The notes: a model not told the origin generated them from the sequence alone. 38,505 nucleotides of DNA from Rickettsia typhi (GCA_945872855.1 CAMCAW010000008.1:1-38505); one strand, 5' to 3'. Shown: positions 27,717-37,888, numbered from the stretch's first letter. Numbers and translations: made by a program.

Positions 27717-28286
27717 TCACCTTCTACCTAAAAAGTTTTTAATTTCGAGCACAGTTTCGTGCGAAATATTTCCCTGATAACGCAAAATAACATTGCCCTC
27801 AGAATCAACAACCACAGTCTCTGGAACTGCTTTAATATCCAATATTCTAGTGAATAATCCTTGTGAATCGAGCGCCACTTTTTTAAATGGATTGCCGTTT
27901 TTATCTAGAAATTTTATAGTATTTTTCTCAAAATCGCGCCAAGCTACACCATAAATATTGGCGATATTTTCGCTTTGTAAATGCAGCAAAGCTTCGTGTT
28001 CTGCAAGGCAAGTGGTGCACCAAGAAGCAAAAAAATTTATTATAGAATATCTTTTTTCGCCGTTAATTAAATCTTTGGTTGAGAAGTTTTTATTTTCATC
28101 GAAAAGATCTGGCAAGGAAAATTCTGGCAGCTTTATTTTTTGCTTTAATATTCGCGCTTCAAATTCATTCGATGCTTGATTCTCATCGAGAGTTTGTTTT
28201 GAAGTGCTTTTGATAATTGCTACAGAAGTTAGGGCCACAAAGCCCAACAGAATTACAAATGGTAAAAAACGATACAATTTTTTCAT
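27717..28286 (-). CDS. ccmG: Thiol:disulfide oxidoreductase, CcmG/DsbE-like
   Basis: A 189-residue membrane-anchored thioredoxin-fold protein. An N-terminal helix (FLPFVILLGFVALTSVAI) is followed by the periplasmic domain with LPEFSLPDL, NFFASWCTTCLAEHEAL (active-site CxxC) and VPETVVVDSEGNVILRYQG, which contains the cis-Pro. YGVAWRDFEKNTIKFL matches the position of the GV(N/A)YKD motif of CcmG. In cytochrome c maturation CcmG reduces apocytochrome or CcmH. The active site is WCTTC; WCPTC or WCVPC is more common. It starts at ATG 28286; a GTG start at 28310 would add 8 residues. It is first in a three-gene operon. Confidence 0.85.
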   Translation of the reverse strand: MKKLYRFLPFVILLGFVALTSVAIIKSTSKQTLDENQASNEFEARILKQKIKLPEFSLPDLFDENKNFSTKDLINGEKRYSIINFFASWCTTCLAEHEALLHLQSENIANIYGVAWRDFEKNTIKFLDKNGNPFKKVALDSQGLFTRILDIKAVPETVVVDSEGNVILRYQGNISHETVLEIKNFLGRR

Positions 28287-28322
28287 AAATAAAACGCAAT
28301 TAATTTGCACAAATTAAGTTAA

Positions 28323-29540
<1,218 letters not shown>

Positions 29541-29619
29541 TTTACACAATGGCGCGAACTTAAGGCAAAAATTCTAAAGAATTTGCGGGTAAATTTCTCA
29601 ACTTTTTATAGCTCAACAT

Positions 29620-30420
29620 ATGCGCCATTTAGTAATCCTGTTAATCTTGCTAAGCGTCTCTACCGCTGCTTTTGCAGCCTTGCCCTTTGTTACCGACGAT
29701 GCTGGAGTTGCAAATCGCAATCAATTATTAATAGAAGAATTCACCGAAGTTTGGCACTTGCCAAAAAAATCCCACAGCGAATCGGGAAAATTATTGGGCC
29801 AATATCTTGGTCTATCTTACGGCCTTGCAAATAATTTAGAGGCTACGGTAGGAGGCCTTGCGGGCCATGATTTTAATGAGGGTTCTCTAGCTTTTATGAA
29901 TCCAATTATCCAGCTAAAATCAACAATAATCAGGCCAAAAAATGTCGCGATTCCCGCCTTCGCAATATCGGCAGGATACGCCGCCAAAACTGGGCGAGGA
30001 CAATATTACGATAACGCCAATAACACATATTTAATCGGAATTTTCACTAGCCATTTTTTTGAAGATGGCCTGATAATACACGTAAACACTGGCCCCAAAG
30101 CCTCTTACAATTTGCCAACTGGCAAAAATTTATATCGTATGCAATTGGGCGTAGCGCTAGATATAGCCTTGATGCGCAAAGATTTTCGCTTATTTATAGA
30201 AAGCTATAATGGCACACCAAACTCGCCGCGCGACTCTCCGGGTTTGTTTCGCTCTTATCAAGCTGGCTTCAAATGGATGAAATCAGATAAGCTGGCTTTT
30301 AATATTCTATATGGCAGCCAACCAACATTCGCGGGTTATAGCGAAGATGGTGGCAGCCAATATAGAAGAACCAATATCATTCAAATTGGCGTGCGCAAAG
30401 CGATCGATAATTTCTTTTAG
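29620..30420 (+). CDS. Outer-membrane beta-barrel protein, Phenol_MetA_deg-like
   Basis: A 266-residue protein with a signal peptide (LVILLILLSVSTAAFA) followed by LPFVTDDAGVANRNQLLIEE, typical of the opening of the transporter-like family once linked to phenol degradation. Alternating strands run to the C-terminus (LFIESYNGTP, RSYQAGFKWMKSDKLAFNILYG) and the protein ends in aromatic FF, as barrel proteins do. The function of the family is poorly known. It lies 79 bases after tgt, and its stop overlaps the stop of the convergent RhoGAP-protein gene. Confidence 0.72.
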   Translation: MRHLVILLILLSVSTAAFAALPFVTDDAGVANRNQLLIEEFTEVWHLPKKSHSESGKLLGQYLGLSYGLANNLEATVGGLAGHDFNEGSLAFMNPIIQLKSTIIRPKNVAIPAFAISAGYAAKTGRGQYYDNANNTYLIGIFTSHFFEDGLIIHVNTGPKASYNLPTGKNLYRMQLGVALDIALMRKDFRLFIESYNGTPNSPRDSPGLFRSYQAGFKWMKSDKLAFNILYGSQPTFAGYSEDGGSQYRRTNIIQIGVRKAIDNFF

Positions 30421-31679
30421 CCTATAATATGTGCGTTTTTTGTATTAGGAGATAGTGATGAAGATTCTGGTGTTTTAGGGCTGGCGCTTGGTTTTTCTTC
30501 TTCTTTTTTATTCCCAGCGTTTCCTTTTGCAGCATCTTCTTCTTTCTCTGGCATTTTGTAACCTGAATCTCTAAGCCTCATTTCCGCTAGTTGCACTTGC
30601 ACTTGCAGTGCAGCGAAAGCACTTGTTGGAGGCGCTTGATTTGCCGCCTCTTTAGCAAATTGGATATTTGATCTTTCATCATCATCTAGATCATCATAGC
30701 CATCCCTAAAAGGATTAAGCTCGCTAAGTTTCGCAGATGTTCGTCCTGCTATATATTTATTAAATTCTGCGGATAATTCATCTTTTTCGCCGGCAATAGA
30801 TTCTTCTGCGGAAGGTAATTCTTCTTTCATGAAATCATCATCATAAAAATCGCGACCTTGCTTATCCATCGCATTTGGCGAAAATTTAGCTCGCTCTACA
30901 GATTGCTCAATTAATAAATCTTGCTGCCGCGTTTCGAGTAATATTGTAGCTAATTCGTTCCATTGAGTTGCGTAAGTCAGCGTATCTTCTATAGGTATTT
31001 TTTTGTTAAGATTTGGTCCTAACACTATACCTAAGTTGGACATGGTCATACTGGTATTTGCTACAATACCCTTACCGTCAGATCCTTCTAATGCATGCAG
31101 CATGCTATTAGATACTATTCGCAAAACCTCTTGATTATCTGAGGGCATTGCATTGATCACCGCTATAGAATCAGCTTTGAATTGATCCTTGATAGCGCTT
31201 TTTTCTTCTGGCGTTGCAGCTTGCTTTAGAGACAATTCTTTGGCTTTTATCAAATTTCCTAGTTCTACCTGAGTTTTTTCAGATAAAATACCTAAGTTGG
31301 CCGATATGCCTTTTATCACTGCAGCTGTAGCTGCCGCATCTTTTTCTAATCCTCTTATATTTGCAGTAGCCCCATTTAAATCTTGAGATATAATGTTTTT
31401 AAGATCGACCGAGCTCATGCTAGTTCTGAAAACCCCTTGTGGTAAGGTTTCTCTACTCAAATTTTCAAGTTGAGCGCCAGCAAATTTTAATTTTGCAATT
31501 TGATCTGCTCTTGATATAGAAGGGCTATCATTCGATGTAACAACTGTTGCAGGCTTGGTCTCCATCGCAACATTACTATCTGCTTTTGGTGCAGATTTAT
31601 TCCCGCCAAAAAAAGCATTACTAATTCTCTTTGCGCCATTGAAAATTGACGTAGCCGCTCTTTGAAAAATGTTAGCCAT
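30417..31679 (-). CDS. Protein with eukaryotic-type RhoGAP domain, candidate effector
   Basis: A 420-residue hydrophilic protein without a signal peptide. Residues about 75-235 fit the eukaryotic RhoGAP fold by motif. GVFRTS at 82-87 gives Arg85 as the arginine finger. AAVIKGISANLGILSEKT aligns with the LLK...LPEPLL helix, with Lys123 at the conserved lysine. INAMPSDNQEVLRIVSNSML aligns with the LP..N...L..L..HL helix. NTSMTMSNLGIVLGPNL at 208-224 matches N-K-M-T-x-x-N-L-A-I-V-F-G-P-x-L with Asn215 at the conserved asparagine. Such domains speed GTP hydrolysis by Rho, Rac or Cdc42. Bacterial GAP toxins ExoS, YopE and SptP lack this sequence. An N-terminal amphipathic stretch (IFQRAATSIFNGAKRI) and an acidic, disordered tail flank the domain. 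Confidence 0.78.
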   Translation of the reverse strand: MANIFQRAATSIFNGAKRISNAFFGGNKSAPKADSNVAMETKPATVVTSNDSPSISRADQIAKLKFAGAQLENLSRETLPQGVFRTSMSSVDLKNIISQDLNGATANIRGLEKDAAATAAVIKGISANLGILSEKTQVELGNLIKAKELSLKQAATPEEKSAIKDQFKADSIAVINAMPSDNQEVLRIVSNSMLHALEGSDGKGIVANTSMTMSNLGIVLGPNLNKKIPIEDTLTYATQWNELATILLETRQQDLLIEQSVERAKFSPNAMDKQGRDFYDDDFMKEELPSAEESIAGEKDELSAEFNKYIAGRTSAKLSELNPFRDGYDDLDDDERSNIQFAKEAANQAPPTSAFAALQVQVQLAEMRLRDSGYKMPEKEEDAAKGNAGNKKEEEKPSASPKTPESSSLSPNTKNAHIIG

Positions 31680-31846
31680 AAATATATTTAGAATAAAAAA
31701 TTAATAAAACCCGAATTCATAATATTATAAAACATGATATCCTTCAAGCTAAATTAGCTAGCTTGCAGCATTTTAGCTCATAAATATCATTGCGCAACAT
31801 AGATATTCAATTAAAGTTTAATCTCAATAACTATTTATAAAATAAA

Positions 31847-32101
31847 ATGAAACTAGCAATTAAGGTCACTACTAATTCCATGCAAGATCACGTTAAAGAA
31901 GGCGGGGTGAATGCTTTTGGCAATCGGGTGTTAAAAATAAAAACTATCGCTACACCGCAAGATGGCAAGGCAAACGAGGCGGTGATAAAAATTGTCTCAG
32001 AATATTTTAAGGTAAAAAGAGGTGCGGTGAAAATTTTATCTGGCGAAACTGCGCGCTTGAAGATTGTAGAAGTTGATCTGGGCGAAGTTCGCAAAGAATA
32101 A
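31847..32101 (+). CDS. DUF167 (YggU) family protein
   Basis: An 84-residue cytosolic protein with the family pattern LKIKTIATPQDGKANEAVIKIVSEYF and VKILSGETARLKIVEV. Length is typical. The family is widespread and small, but its biochemical role is not established. It stands alone, divergent from the RhoGAP-protein gene across 167 bases. Confidence 0.9.
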   Translation: MKLAIKVTTNSMQDHVKEGGVNAFGNRVLKIKTIATPQDGKANEAVIKIVSEYFKVKRGAVKILSGETARLKIVEVDLGEVRKE

Positions 32102-32188
32102 GTGGTTTTTCAAAATGCACGATAGAGCTTGCGTAAGTGCAGCGAAAGCGCGCCACCACCTAAAAGGGGGTTTGGGGGTGAAATAAAG

Positions 32189-32262
<74 letters not shown>

Positions 32263-32293
32263 ATAGGTTGCGTAAGCACGCTGTTCGAAAAAG

Positions 32294-32379
32294 TGGTGGA
32301 TAGGGCAGGATTTGAACCTGCGAACGCTTGCGCGGACAGATTTACAGTCTGTTGCCATTGACCACTCGGCCACCTATCC
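32294..32379 (-). tRNA. tRNA-Tyr (anticodon GTA)
   Basis: An 86-base class II tRNA on the minus strand. The acceptor GGATAGG pairs with CCTATCC, and the anticodon arm ACAGA-CTGTAAA-TCTGT gives GTA. A long variable arm (CGCGCAAGCG) follows, then the T-arm GCAGGTTCAAATCCTGC. CCA is encoded. It lies 31 bases upstream of tRNA-Gly and is probably processed from the same transcript. Confidence 0.97.
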
Positions 32380-32446
32380 CCATTTATCTGCGATAAAAAA
32401 CAGAGCCGAGTAATCTATTGTAAAAAAACTTAAGAGTCAATTGCAC

Positions 32447-33193
32447 TTAATTGCAAATTTTGCAAACGGGATTTTTCTTTAACGCAACTTTGCGAAATTC
32501 GTTTTTTAAAAAATCAAAAATAAGAATTTTGCCAACTAAACTTTCGCCGAGGCCAAGAATTTCGCGAATAGTTGTGGTGGCTTGAAGCGCGCCAACTGTG
32601 CCTGCAACGCTGCCAAGAATTCCTTTTTCAGATAGAGGGAGCGAGAAATTATCATCGAAAATATTGGTGTTGAAGCAGGCGTAGCAAGGGTTTTTGCCGT
32701 AAGATTTAAAAGTGGAAACTTGTCCTAGAAAACCTTTTACAGCAGCGAAAATCAAGGGTTTATGCAGTTTGTGACAAATCTCATTTATTATAAAACGCGT
32801 TGGAAAATTGTCCGTTGCATCTAAAATAAAATCATAATCAACGGCAATGCGTTTCAGAGAATCGTGGTTTGCGCGGCAATCATAAATTTTTAAATTCACA
32901 TCTTCATTTAGTGCGGCAATTTTTTCTTGCGCCGATAAAACTTTTTTCTGGCCTAAATTCGAAACATTGTGAATCACTTGTCGCTGTAGGTTAGAAAGCT
33001 CTACGGCATCATCGTCAATTACGCCAATATTGCCAACTCCAGCTGCTGCCAAATAAAATAACACTGGCGAGCCAAGTCCGCCCGCGCCAACAACCAGAAC
33101 GCGCGCGCGCAGAAGTTTTTCTTGCCCAGCTTCGGTTATTTCGGGCAAAAGTGTGTTGCGTAAGTAGCGCTGTTTTTGCTGTTTTGAAAGCAT
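32447..33193 (-). CDS. moeB: MoeB/ThiF-type adenylyltransferase (E1-like)
   Basis: A 248-residue E1-like enzyme that adenylates the C-terminal Gly-Gly of a sulfur-carrier protein (MoaD or ThiS). It starts with RYLRNTLLPEITEAGQEKL and has the nucleotide motif VVGAGGLGSPVLFYLAAAG, then IDDDAVELSNLQRQVIH with the catalytic Arg. The zinc-binding pairs are CYAC and CKIC near the C-terminus. No rhodanese domain is attached. Molybdopterin or thiamine genes are absent here, so MoeB and ThiF cannot be separated by context. It is 9 bases after dut. Confidence 0.88.
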   Translation of the reverse strand: MLSKQQKQRYLRNTLLPEITEAGQEKLLRARVLVVGAGGLGSPVLFYLAAAGVGNIGVIDDDAVELSNLQRQVIHNVSNLGQKKVLSAQEKIAALNEDVNLKIYDCRANHDSLKRIAVDYDFILDATDNFPTRFIINEICHKLHKPLIFAAVKGFLGQVSTFKSYGKNPCYACFNTNIFDDNFSLPLSEKGILGSVAGTVGALQATTTIREILGLGESLVGKILIFDFLKNEFRKVALKKNPVCKICN

Positions 33194-33202
33194 AAAATAG
33201 AA

Positions 33203-33646
33203 TTAATGTCCCGTAGACCCAAACCCACCAGCGCCGCGCAATGTCTCATCTAAATCTGTAACTTCAACGACAGCAGCTTGCTCATGGCGCGCAATTACAA
33301 CCTGCGCAATCCGCATGCCGCGCGTTACAGTAAAATCAGCGGCAGAATGATTGATTAGGATAGCACAAACCTCGCCGCGATAGTCTGAATCAATGGTTCC
33401 CGGTGTGTTCAAAACTGTAATTCCATTTTTTAGTGCCAAGCCCGAACGTGGGCGCACTTGGGCTTCGAAGCCTTTTTCTAGTGCAAAAGCAATGCCGGTT
33501 TTTATCAATTTTATTTCTCCAGATTTGATTATGATTGGCTCATCGATCGCGGCGAGCAAGTCCATTCCTGCGCTGCCAGCGGTTTCGTATTTTGGCAATG
33601 GTAAATCTTTTCCGTTATCGAGTTTTTTAATTTTTAGAATTGTCAT
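33203..33646 (-). CDS. dut: dUTP diphosphatase
   Basis: A 147-residue trimeric dUTPase, hydrolysing dUTP to dUMP and pyrophosphate. All five family motifs are present: [40 protein letters not shown] and the C-terminal [10 protein letters not shown] that closes over the substrate. Length is typical. It is divergent from petA across 118 bases and precedes moeB/thiF. Confidence 0.97.
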   Translation of the reverse strand: MTILKIKKLDNGKDLPLPKYETAGSAGMDLLAAIDEPIIIKSGEIKLIKTGIAFALEKGFEAQVRPRSGLALKNGITVLNTPGTIDSDYRGEVCAILINHSAADFTVTRGMRIAQVVIARHEQAAVVEVTDLDETLRGAGGFGSTGH

Positions 33647-33686
33647 GATTTGGAAGGAATGTAATTAATAATTGCGAAATTATAAG

Positions 33687-33715
33687 TTGAAAATTTGCGT
33701 TTGAGTAAGTAAAAA
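33687..33715 (+). promoter_or_regulatory. Possible sigma70-type promoter for the bc1 operon
   Basis: TTGAAA at 33687-33692 and TAAAAA at 33710-33715 are spaced by 17 bases, 49 bases before the petA ATG. The -10 match is weak, and AT-rich sequence makes such hits common. Confidence 0.3.
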
Positions 33716-33764
33716 TAGCCTATTATTTTCTTTTTTAAAAATCCCTAAAAATTGTAACATCAAA

Positions 33765-34289
33765 ATGTCACAAGAAACAGTTCAAGATGAAAAGCGTCGT
33801 AAAATTTTAACTGGCACGGCTTACACCGCTGCAGGCATTGGCTTAGCCTGCGCTGTATTGCCATTAATTGATAGCATGAACCCCGCGCAAGACGTTGCGG
33901 CTCTAGCTTCGGTTGAGGTTGATCTTTCTAACATTAAAGTTGGCGAAGAGAAAAAAGTGATGTGGCGCGGCAAGCCAATTTTTATCAAACGTCGCAGCGC
34001 AGCAGAAATTGCAGCGGCGCAAACCGTTGAGCTGTCTGAGTTGCGCGACCCACAACAAGATTCTGAGCGCGTTAAAGCAGGGAAGGAAGAATGGCTTATT
34101 ACCATCGGAATTTGCACGCATTTGGGCTGCATTCCAATTATGGGAGAGGGCGAATATAAAGGCTGGTTCTGCCCGTGTCATGGTTCGCAATATGATACTT
34201 CGGCCCGCATTCGCAAAGGCCCAGCGCCAAAAAATTTAGAAGTTCCGCCTTATGAATTTGTTAGCGATAACAAAATTAAAATTGGCTAA
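33765..34289 (+). CDS. petA: Ubiquinol-cytochrome c reductase, Rieske iron-sulfur subunit
   Basis: A 174-residue subunit of the bc1 complex that takes one electron from ubiquinol to cytochrome c1. The N-terminus carries RRKILTGTAYTAAGIGLACAVLP, a twin-Arg-like region and membrane anchor. The [2Fe-2S] ligands lie in CTHLGC and CPCHGSQYD, with the following GPAPKNLEVPPY loop. Length is normal. First gene of petA-petB-MGMT-petC-nuoE, all on the plus strand. Confidence 0.97.
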   Translation: MSQETVQDEKRRKILTGTAYTAAGIGLACAVLPLIDSMNPAQDVAALASVEVDLSNIKVGEEKKVMWRGKPIFIKRRSAAEIAAAQTVELSELRDPQQDSERVKAGKEEWLITIGICTHLGCIPIMGEGEYKGWFCPCHGSQYDTSARIRKGPAPKNLEVPPYEFVSDNKIKIG

Positions 34290-34357
34290 AGCCTTACTAT
34301 TCATGCTTCGGCAGCATTTTGTAAATATCGATCTTGCAAGAACAAAAAATATAAATT

Positions 34358-35599
34358 ATGAGCAATCACATCGAAAACGATTTACCGCAAAGTATCACCG
34401 AAAAATCAAAAATTGCGAAGTGGATCAACGACCGCATGCCTTTAATTACAATGATGGAAGGCACTTTGTTGAAACATCCTTATCCAAAAAATTTAAGCTA
34501 TTGGTGGAGCTTTGGATCTATCGCGGGCATTGCTTTATTGGTGCAAATTATCACGGGGTTATTTCTCGCGATGCACTATGTGCCTAACACGGCGCAGGCT
34601 TTCAATTCGGTAGAACATATCATGCGCGATGTTAATTATGGTTGGTTGATTCGCTATATTCACGCTGTTGGTGCTTCGATGTTTTTTGTTGCGCTTTACG
34701 CCCACATGGCTCGCGGGCTTTATTATGGTTCGTATAAATCTCCGCGCGAAATTTTATGGTGGGTTGGCGTGATTATTTTCTTGCTCACAATGGCCACTGC
34801 GTTCATGGGCTATGTGCTTCCATGGGGTCAGATGAGTTTTTGGGGCGCCACTGTTATCACTAACTTATTTTCGGCAATTCCTATTGTGGGGCCAAAAATT
34901 GTAGTATGGTTGTGGGGTGGTTTCTCCGTTGATAATCCTACGCTCAACCGCTTTTTTGCGCTGCACTTTTTAATGCCTTTTGTGATTGTTGCAATTGTGT
35001 TTTTGCACTTGGTGGCCCTTCATACTGTAGGCTCGAACAACCCAACTGGCGTTGAAATTAAAAGCAAAAAAGATATAATTCCCTTCCATCCATACTTCAC
35101 CATCAAAGACATGGTGGGCTTTACGGCGTTTTTCTTGGTCTTTGGATATTTCCTATTTTTCCACCCAAATTCATTAGGACATCCAGATAATTATATTCCT
35201 GCCAATCCAATGGTAACGCCAGCTCACATTGTTCCTGAATGGTATTTCTTGCCATTCTATGCAATCTTGCGCGCAGTGCCAGACAAGCTTGGCGGCGTGT
35301 TAATGATGTTCGGCGCGATCGCATTATTATTCGCTCTACCTTTCCTCGATACCTCTAAAGTTAAGTCTGGCGCCTATCGCCCGTGGTTTAAGAAAATTTT
35401 CTGGCTCTTCATCGCCAACTTTTTATTCCTTGGTTGGTTAGGAAAATCTCCTGCAGAAGGTTGGTATATCTGGGCTTCGCGCTTTACTACATTATTTTAT
35501 TATGCGTATTTCTTGGTGATTTTGCCATGGTTAGGAAGACATGAAAAAACCTTGCCAGAGCCTGAATCTATTGATGCCGCTTATAAATCGAAGCATTAG
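34358..35599 (+). CDS. petB: Ubiquinol-cytochrome c reductase, cytochrome b subunit
   Basis: A 413-residue membrane subunit with eight to nine helices. It contains the haem-b region [11 protein letters not shown] and [19 protein letters not shown], then [18 protein letters not shown]. The Qo-site PEWY motif is in [17 protein letters not shown]. It is not fused to cytochrome c1, unlike the FbcH of some alphaproteobacteria. An upstream GTG- or TTG-type extension is unnecessary: ATG 34358 gives the family N-terminus. The gap from petA is 68 bases. Confidence 0.97.
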   Translation: MSNHIENDLPQSITEKSKIAKWINDRMPLITMMEGTLLKHPYPKNLSYWWSFGSIAGIALLVQIITGLFLAMHYVPNTAQAFNSVEHIMRDVNYGWLIRYIHAVGASMFFVALYAHMARGLYYGSYKSPREILWWVGVIIFLLTMATAFMGYVLPWGQMSFWGATVITNLFSAIPIVGPKIVVWLWGGFSVDNPTLNRFFALHFLMPFVIVAIVFLHLVALHTVGSNNPTGVEIKSKKDIIPFHPYFTIKDMVGFTAFFLVFGYFLFFHPNSLGHPDNYIPANPMVTPAHIVPEWYFLPFYAILRAVPDKLGGVLMMFGAIALLFALPFLDTSKVKSGAYRPWFKKIFWLFIANFLFLGWLGKSPAEGWYIWASRFTTLFYYAYFLVILPWLGRHEKTLPEPESIDAAYKSKH

Positions 35600-35646
35600 G
35601 CGTGCAGTATTTTCATTAATGCATTATTGAATAGAAATTTTATTTT

Positions 35647-35943
35647 ATGGATGCTGAAAAAATTTATGAATTGTTGCGTAAAATTCCTAAAGGGCGCGTA
35701 ACAACTTATGGCGAGATTGCAAAAAAACTTGAAAGCAAGGCCTTTCGAGCTGTAGGAAAAATTGTCGGGCAAAATCGCGATATACCTGCTACGCCCTGTC
35801 ACCGCGTGGTTCGCGCCGATGGTGGAATTAGCGGTTATGCTTTTGGTGTTGATAAAAAAATTGCTTTGCTGAAAAGCGAAGGCGTAAATGTAGAAAATGG
35901 CAAGATCGTTGATTTTGCCAAAAAGTTTTACCCTTTAAATTAA
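35647..35943 (+). CDS. MGMT-domain DNA alkyltransferase, single-domain
   Basis: A 98-residue protein made only of the C-terminal DNA-binding/active-site domain of O6-alkylguanine-DNA alkyltransferase. It contains KIPKGRVTTYGEIAKKL, the helix-turn-helix region FRAVGKIVGQN and the active-site motif PCHRVVRADGGISGY. The cysteine is kept, so unlike Atl proteins (PWHR) it could transfer alkyl groups. Ada and Ogt carry an additional N-terminal domain. It sits between petB and petC, 47 bases after the former and 67 before the latter, an unusual place with no functional link to respiration. Confidence 0.9.
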   Translation: MDAEKIYELLRKIPKGRVTTYGEIAKKLESKAFRAVGKIVGQNRDIPATPCHRVVRADGGISGYAFGVDKKIALLKSEGVNVENGKIVDFAKKFYPLN

Positions 35944-36010
35944 GAGTGATTTTATATTTTCTAAATCCTTACTGAAAATATAAAATTCCAGATAAAAAAT
36001 TGTTAAAAAA

Positions 36011-36790
36011 ATGAAAAAATTTTTAGTTCTAATCGCACTTCTAATCCCAACATTTTCCTTCGCGAGTGAGCATGGAAGCGAGTCGGCCCTAAGCACTACG
36101 GCTCTTCACCCTAAGCAAATGAAGTGGAATTTTGACGGCATTTTTGGCTCACTAGATCGCGCTTCGGCACAGCGCGGCTTTCAGGTTTATAAAGAAATTT
36201 GCGCTAGTTGCCATGGCTTGAAACTCGTAGCTTACCGCAACCTTCAAGAAATTGGATTTTCTGAAGCCGAAGTAAAACAAATTGCCGCAGAATATAATGT
36301 GAGCGACGGCCCAAATGACGATGGCGAGATGTTTGATCGCCCAGCGCTTCCATCAGATCGCTTCGTTGGCCCTTATGCCAATGATAACGCGGCTCGTGCT
36401 TCTAACGGTGGCGCGCTTCCACCTGATTTATCCTTGATTATCAAGGCTCGCCACGATGGCGCCAACTATGTTTATTCACTAATAACTGGCTTCGTTGCAG
36501 CGCCAGAGGGCTTTACGATGGCTGAAGGCAAAAGCTATAATCCATATTTTGAAGGTCGCCAAATCTCAATGCCAGCGCCAATTTCTGACGATGGCCAAGT
36601 TGAATATAAAGACGGAACTTATGCCACCAAAGAGCAAATGGCGATCGATGTAGTGAATTTCTTGCAATGGGCGGCAGAACCAGAAACTGAGCATCGCAAC
36701 AAAATGGGCATTCGCACCATGATTTTCTTGGGCTTGTTGCTCGTTATATTATTGGTGGCAAAGAAATTAGTTTGGAAAAACGTGAAGTAA
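36011..36790 (+). CDS. petC: Ubiquinol-cytochrome c reductase, cytochrome c1 subunit
   Basis: A 259-residue periplasmic haem protein with a signal peptide (FLVLIALLIPTFSFA). The haem site is EICASCHGLKLVAYRN. The distal Met region is GRQISMPAPIS, and a C-terminal membrane anchor, IFLGLLLVILLVAKKLVW, is followed by basic residues. It passes electrons from the Rieske protein to soluble or membrane cytochrome c. Haem attachment would need the Ccm system represented here by ccmG. Confidence 0.97.
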   Translation: MKKFLVLIALLIPTFSFASEHGSESALSTTALHPKQMKWNFDGIFGSLDRASAQRGFQVYKEICASCHGLKLVAYRNLQEIGFSEAEVKQIAAEYNVSDGPNDDGEMFDRPALPSDRFVGPYANDNAARASNGGALPPDLSLIIKARHDGANYVYSLITGFVAAPEGFTMAEGKSYNPYFEGRQISMPAPISDDGQVEYKDGTYATKEQMAIDVVNFLQWAAEPETEHRNKMGIRTMIFLGLLLVILLVAKKLVWKNVK

Positions 36791-36863
36791 TTTTTGGGTT
36801 TTTGCAAAAATCCTCAGGAGATTGCTCTTAAAATTGCAAACATATTTAAATTTTTAGAAAGAA

Positions 36864-37385
36864 ATGACATTCGAATTTAGCGCAGAAAATCAAAAAAAAG
36901 TCGCAGAAATAATCGCAAAATATCCTAATGGAAAGCAAAAATCTGCGGTGATGCCGCTGCTTGATTTGGCGCAAAGACAAAATGCAAATTACATTTCGCG
37001 CGATGCGATTGAAACGATTGCCGCAACTTTAGATATTCCAGAAATTCGTGTTTATGAAGTGGCGAGTTTTTATTCTATGTATAATTTGAAGCCCGTCGGA
37101 AAATATCTCATTCAATTCTGTAAAACCACGCCCTGCATGCTTCGCGGCATTGATGAATTGATGAAGGTTACGAAAGAAAAATTAGGAATTGCGCTTGAAG
37201 AAACCACCGCAGATGGCATGTTTACTTTGAAGGAAGTTGAGTGTTTGGGCGCCTGCGTTAACGCTCCCGTGATTCAAATTAATGATGATTATTTTGAGGA
37301 TTTAACGAAAGAAAGTTTCTTCAAGATTTTGGAAGATTTAAAGGAAGGGAAGGCGGTGAAAGTTGGTTCGCAATTGGGGTTGTAA
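36864..37385 (+). CDS. nuoE: NADH-quinone oxidoreductase subunit E (24-kDa)
   Basis: A 173-residue subunit of complex I that holds a [2Fe-2S] cluster. The four ligands are Cys86 and Cys91 (FCKTTPCMLRG), Cys127 and Cys131 (CLGACVNAP). The preceding YEVASFYSMYNL is typical. It follows petC by 73 bases. The usual partner gene nuoF does not follow: a tRNA and a decayed stretch come next. Confidence 0.96.
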   Translation: MTFEFSAENQKKVAEIIAKYPNGKQKSAVMPLLDLAQRQNANYISRDAIETIAATLDIPEIRVYEVASFYSMYNLKPVGKYLIQFCKTTPCMLRGIDELMKVTKEKLGIALEETTADGMFTLKEVECLGACVNAPVIQINDDYFEDLTKESFFKILEDLKEGKAVKVGSQLGL

Positions 37386-37452
37386 AGCTGGCAGAAGTTT
37401 GTAGAGTTGTTTTCTTCGGTTGATTTTGTTGCTGCGATTAAATTTTCACATT

Positions 37453-37528
37453 GGACTTGTAGCTCAGTTGGTAGAGCAGCTGACTCTTAATCAGTAGGTC
37501 GGCGGTTCGAATCCGCCCAAGTCCACCA
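37453..37528 (+). tRNA. tRNA-Lys (anticodon CTT)
   Basis: A 76-base tRNA with acceptor GGACTTG paired to CAAGTCC, D-arm TAGCTCAGTTGGTAGAGCA, anticodon loop CTCTTAA giving CTT, T-arm GGCGGTTCGAATCCGCC, and encoded CCA. Its 3' end borders the decayed segment to the right. Confidence 0.96.
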
Positions 37529-37735
37529 CTTTTCGTAGGGTCCATTCCGATATAGAAAAATTACTAGAGCTTGTGCGGAGTGAGGAGATTGTTCCGTAGA
37601 CTCTGGAGCCCTAGATTTAAGCAAAGATTTTGATGCCATAATGAACAAATTTTAAAGCTAACAAACTATGAGCGGCTCAAAATTTGGCACACTAAAATTG
37701 AAAATAATTACAAGCGCGTTAGAAGAAATAAATTC

Positions 37736-37888
37736 ATGGAAGGTAAAATAATTCTAGAAATATTTCGGGCCATTGATGATGTCGCAAAAACCATGACAAG
37801 CAGCGCCGATATTATGCAGATGAAGACATTATTCGATCATGAAGCAGTGCCAATATTCGAGCAAATTAAAAAATGGGAGAATGAGTAA
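37736..37888 (+). CDS. Short open frame, 50 residues, uncertain
   Basis: ATG at 37736 to TAA at 37886-37888 encodes a helical, acidic-amphipathic peptide (EIFRAIDDVAKTMTSSADIM, then FEQIKKWENE). It overlaps the end of a 27-codon frame that starts at 37668. I recognise no family. It may be a fragment of a larger lost gene. Confidence 0.3.
   Translation: MEGKIILEIFRAIDDVAKTMTSSADIMQMKTLFDHEAVPIFEQIKKWENE

Noticed and set aside
34252..34587. 111-codon plus-strand frame between petA and petB
   Set aside because: It overlaps both real genes in another frame; its start lies inside the petA 3' end and its product has no recognisable features.
36789..36815. Inverted repeat gggtttttgcaaaaatcc after petC as terminator
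   Set aside because: The palindrome leaves no loop and has no T tract, and nuoE follows in the same direction.
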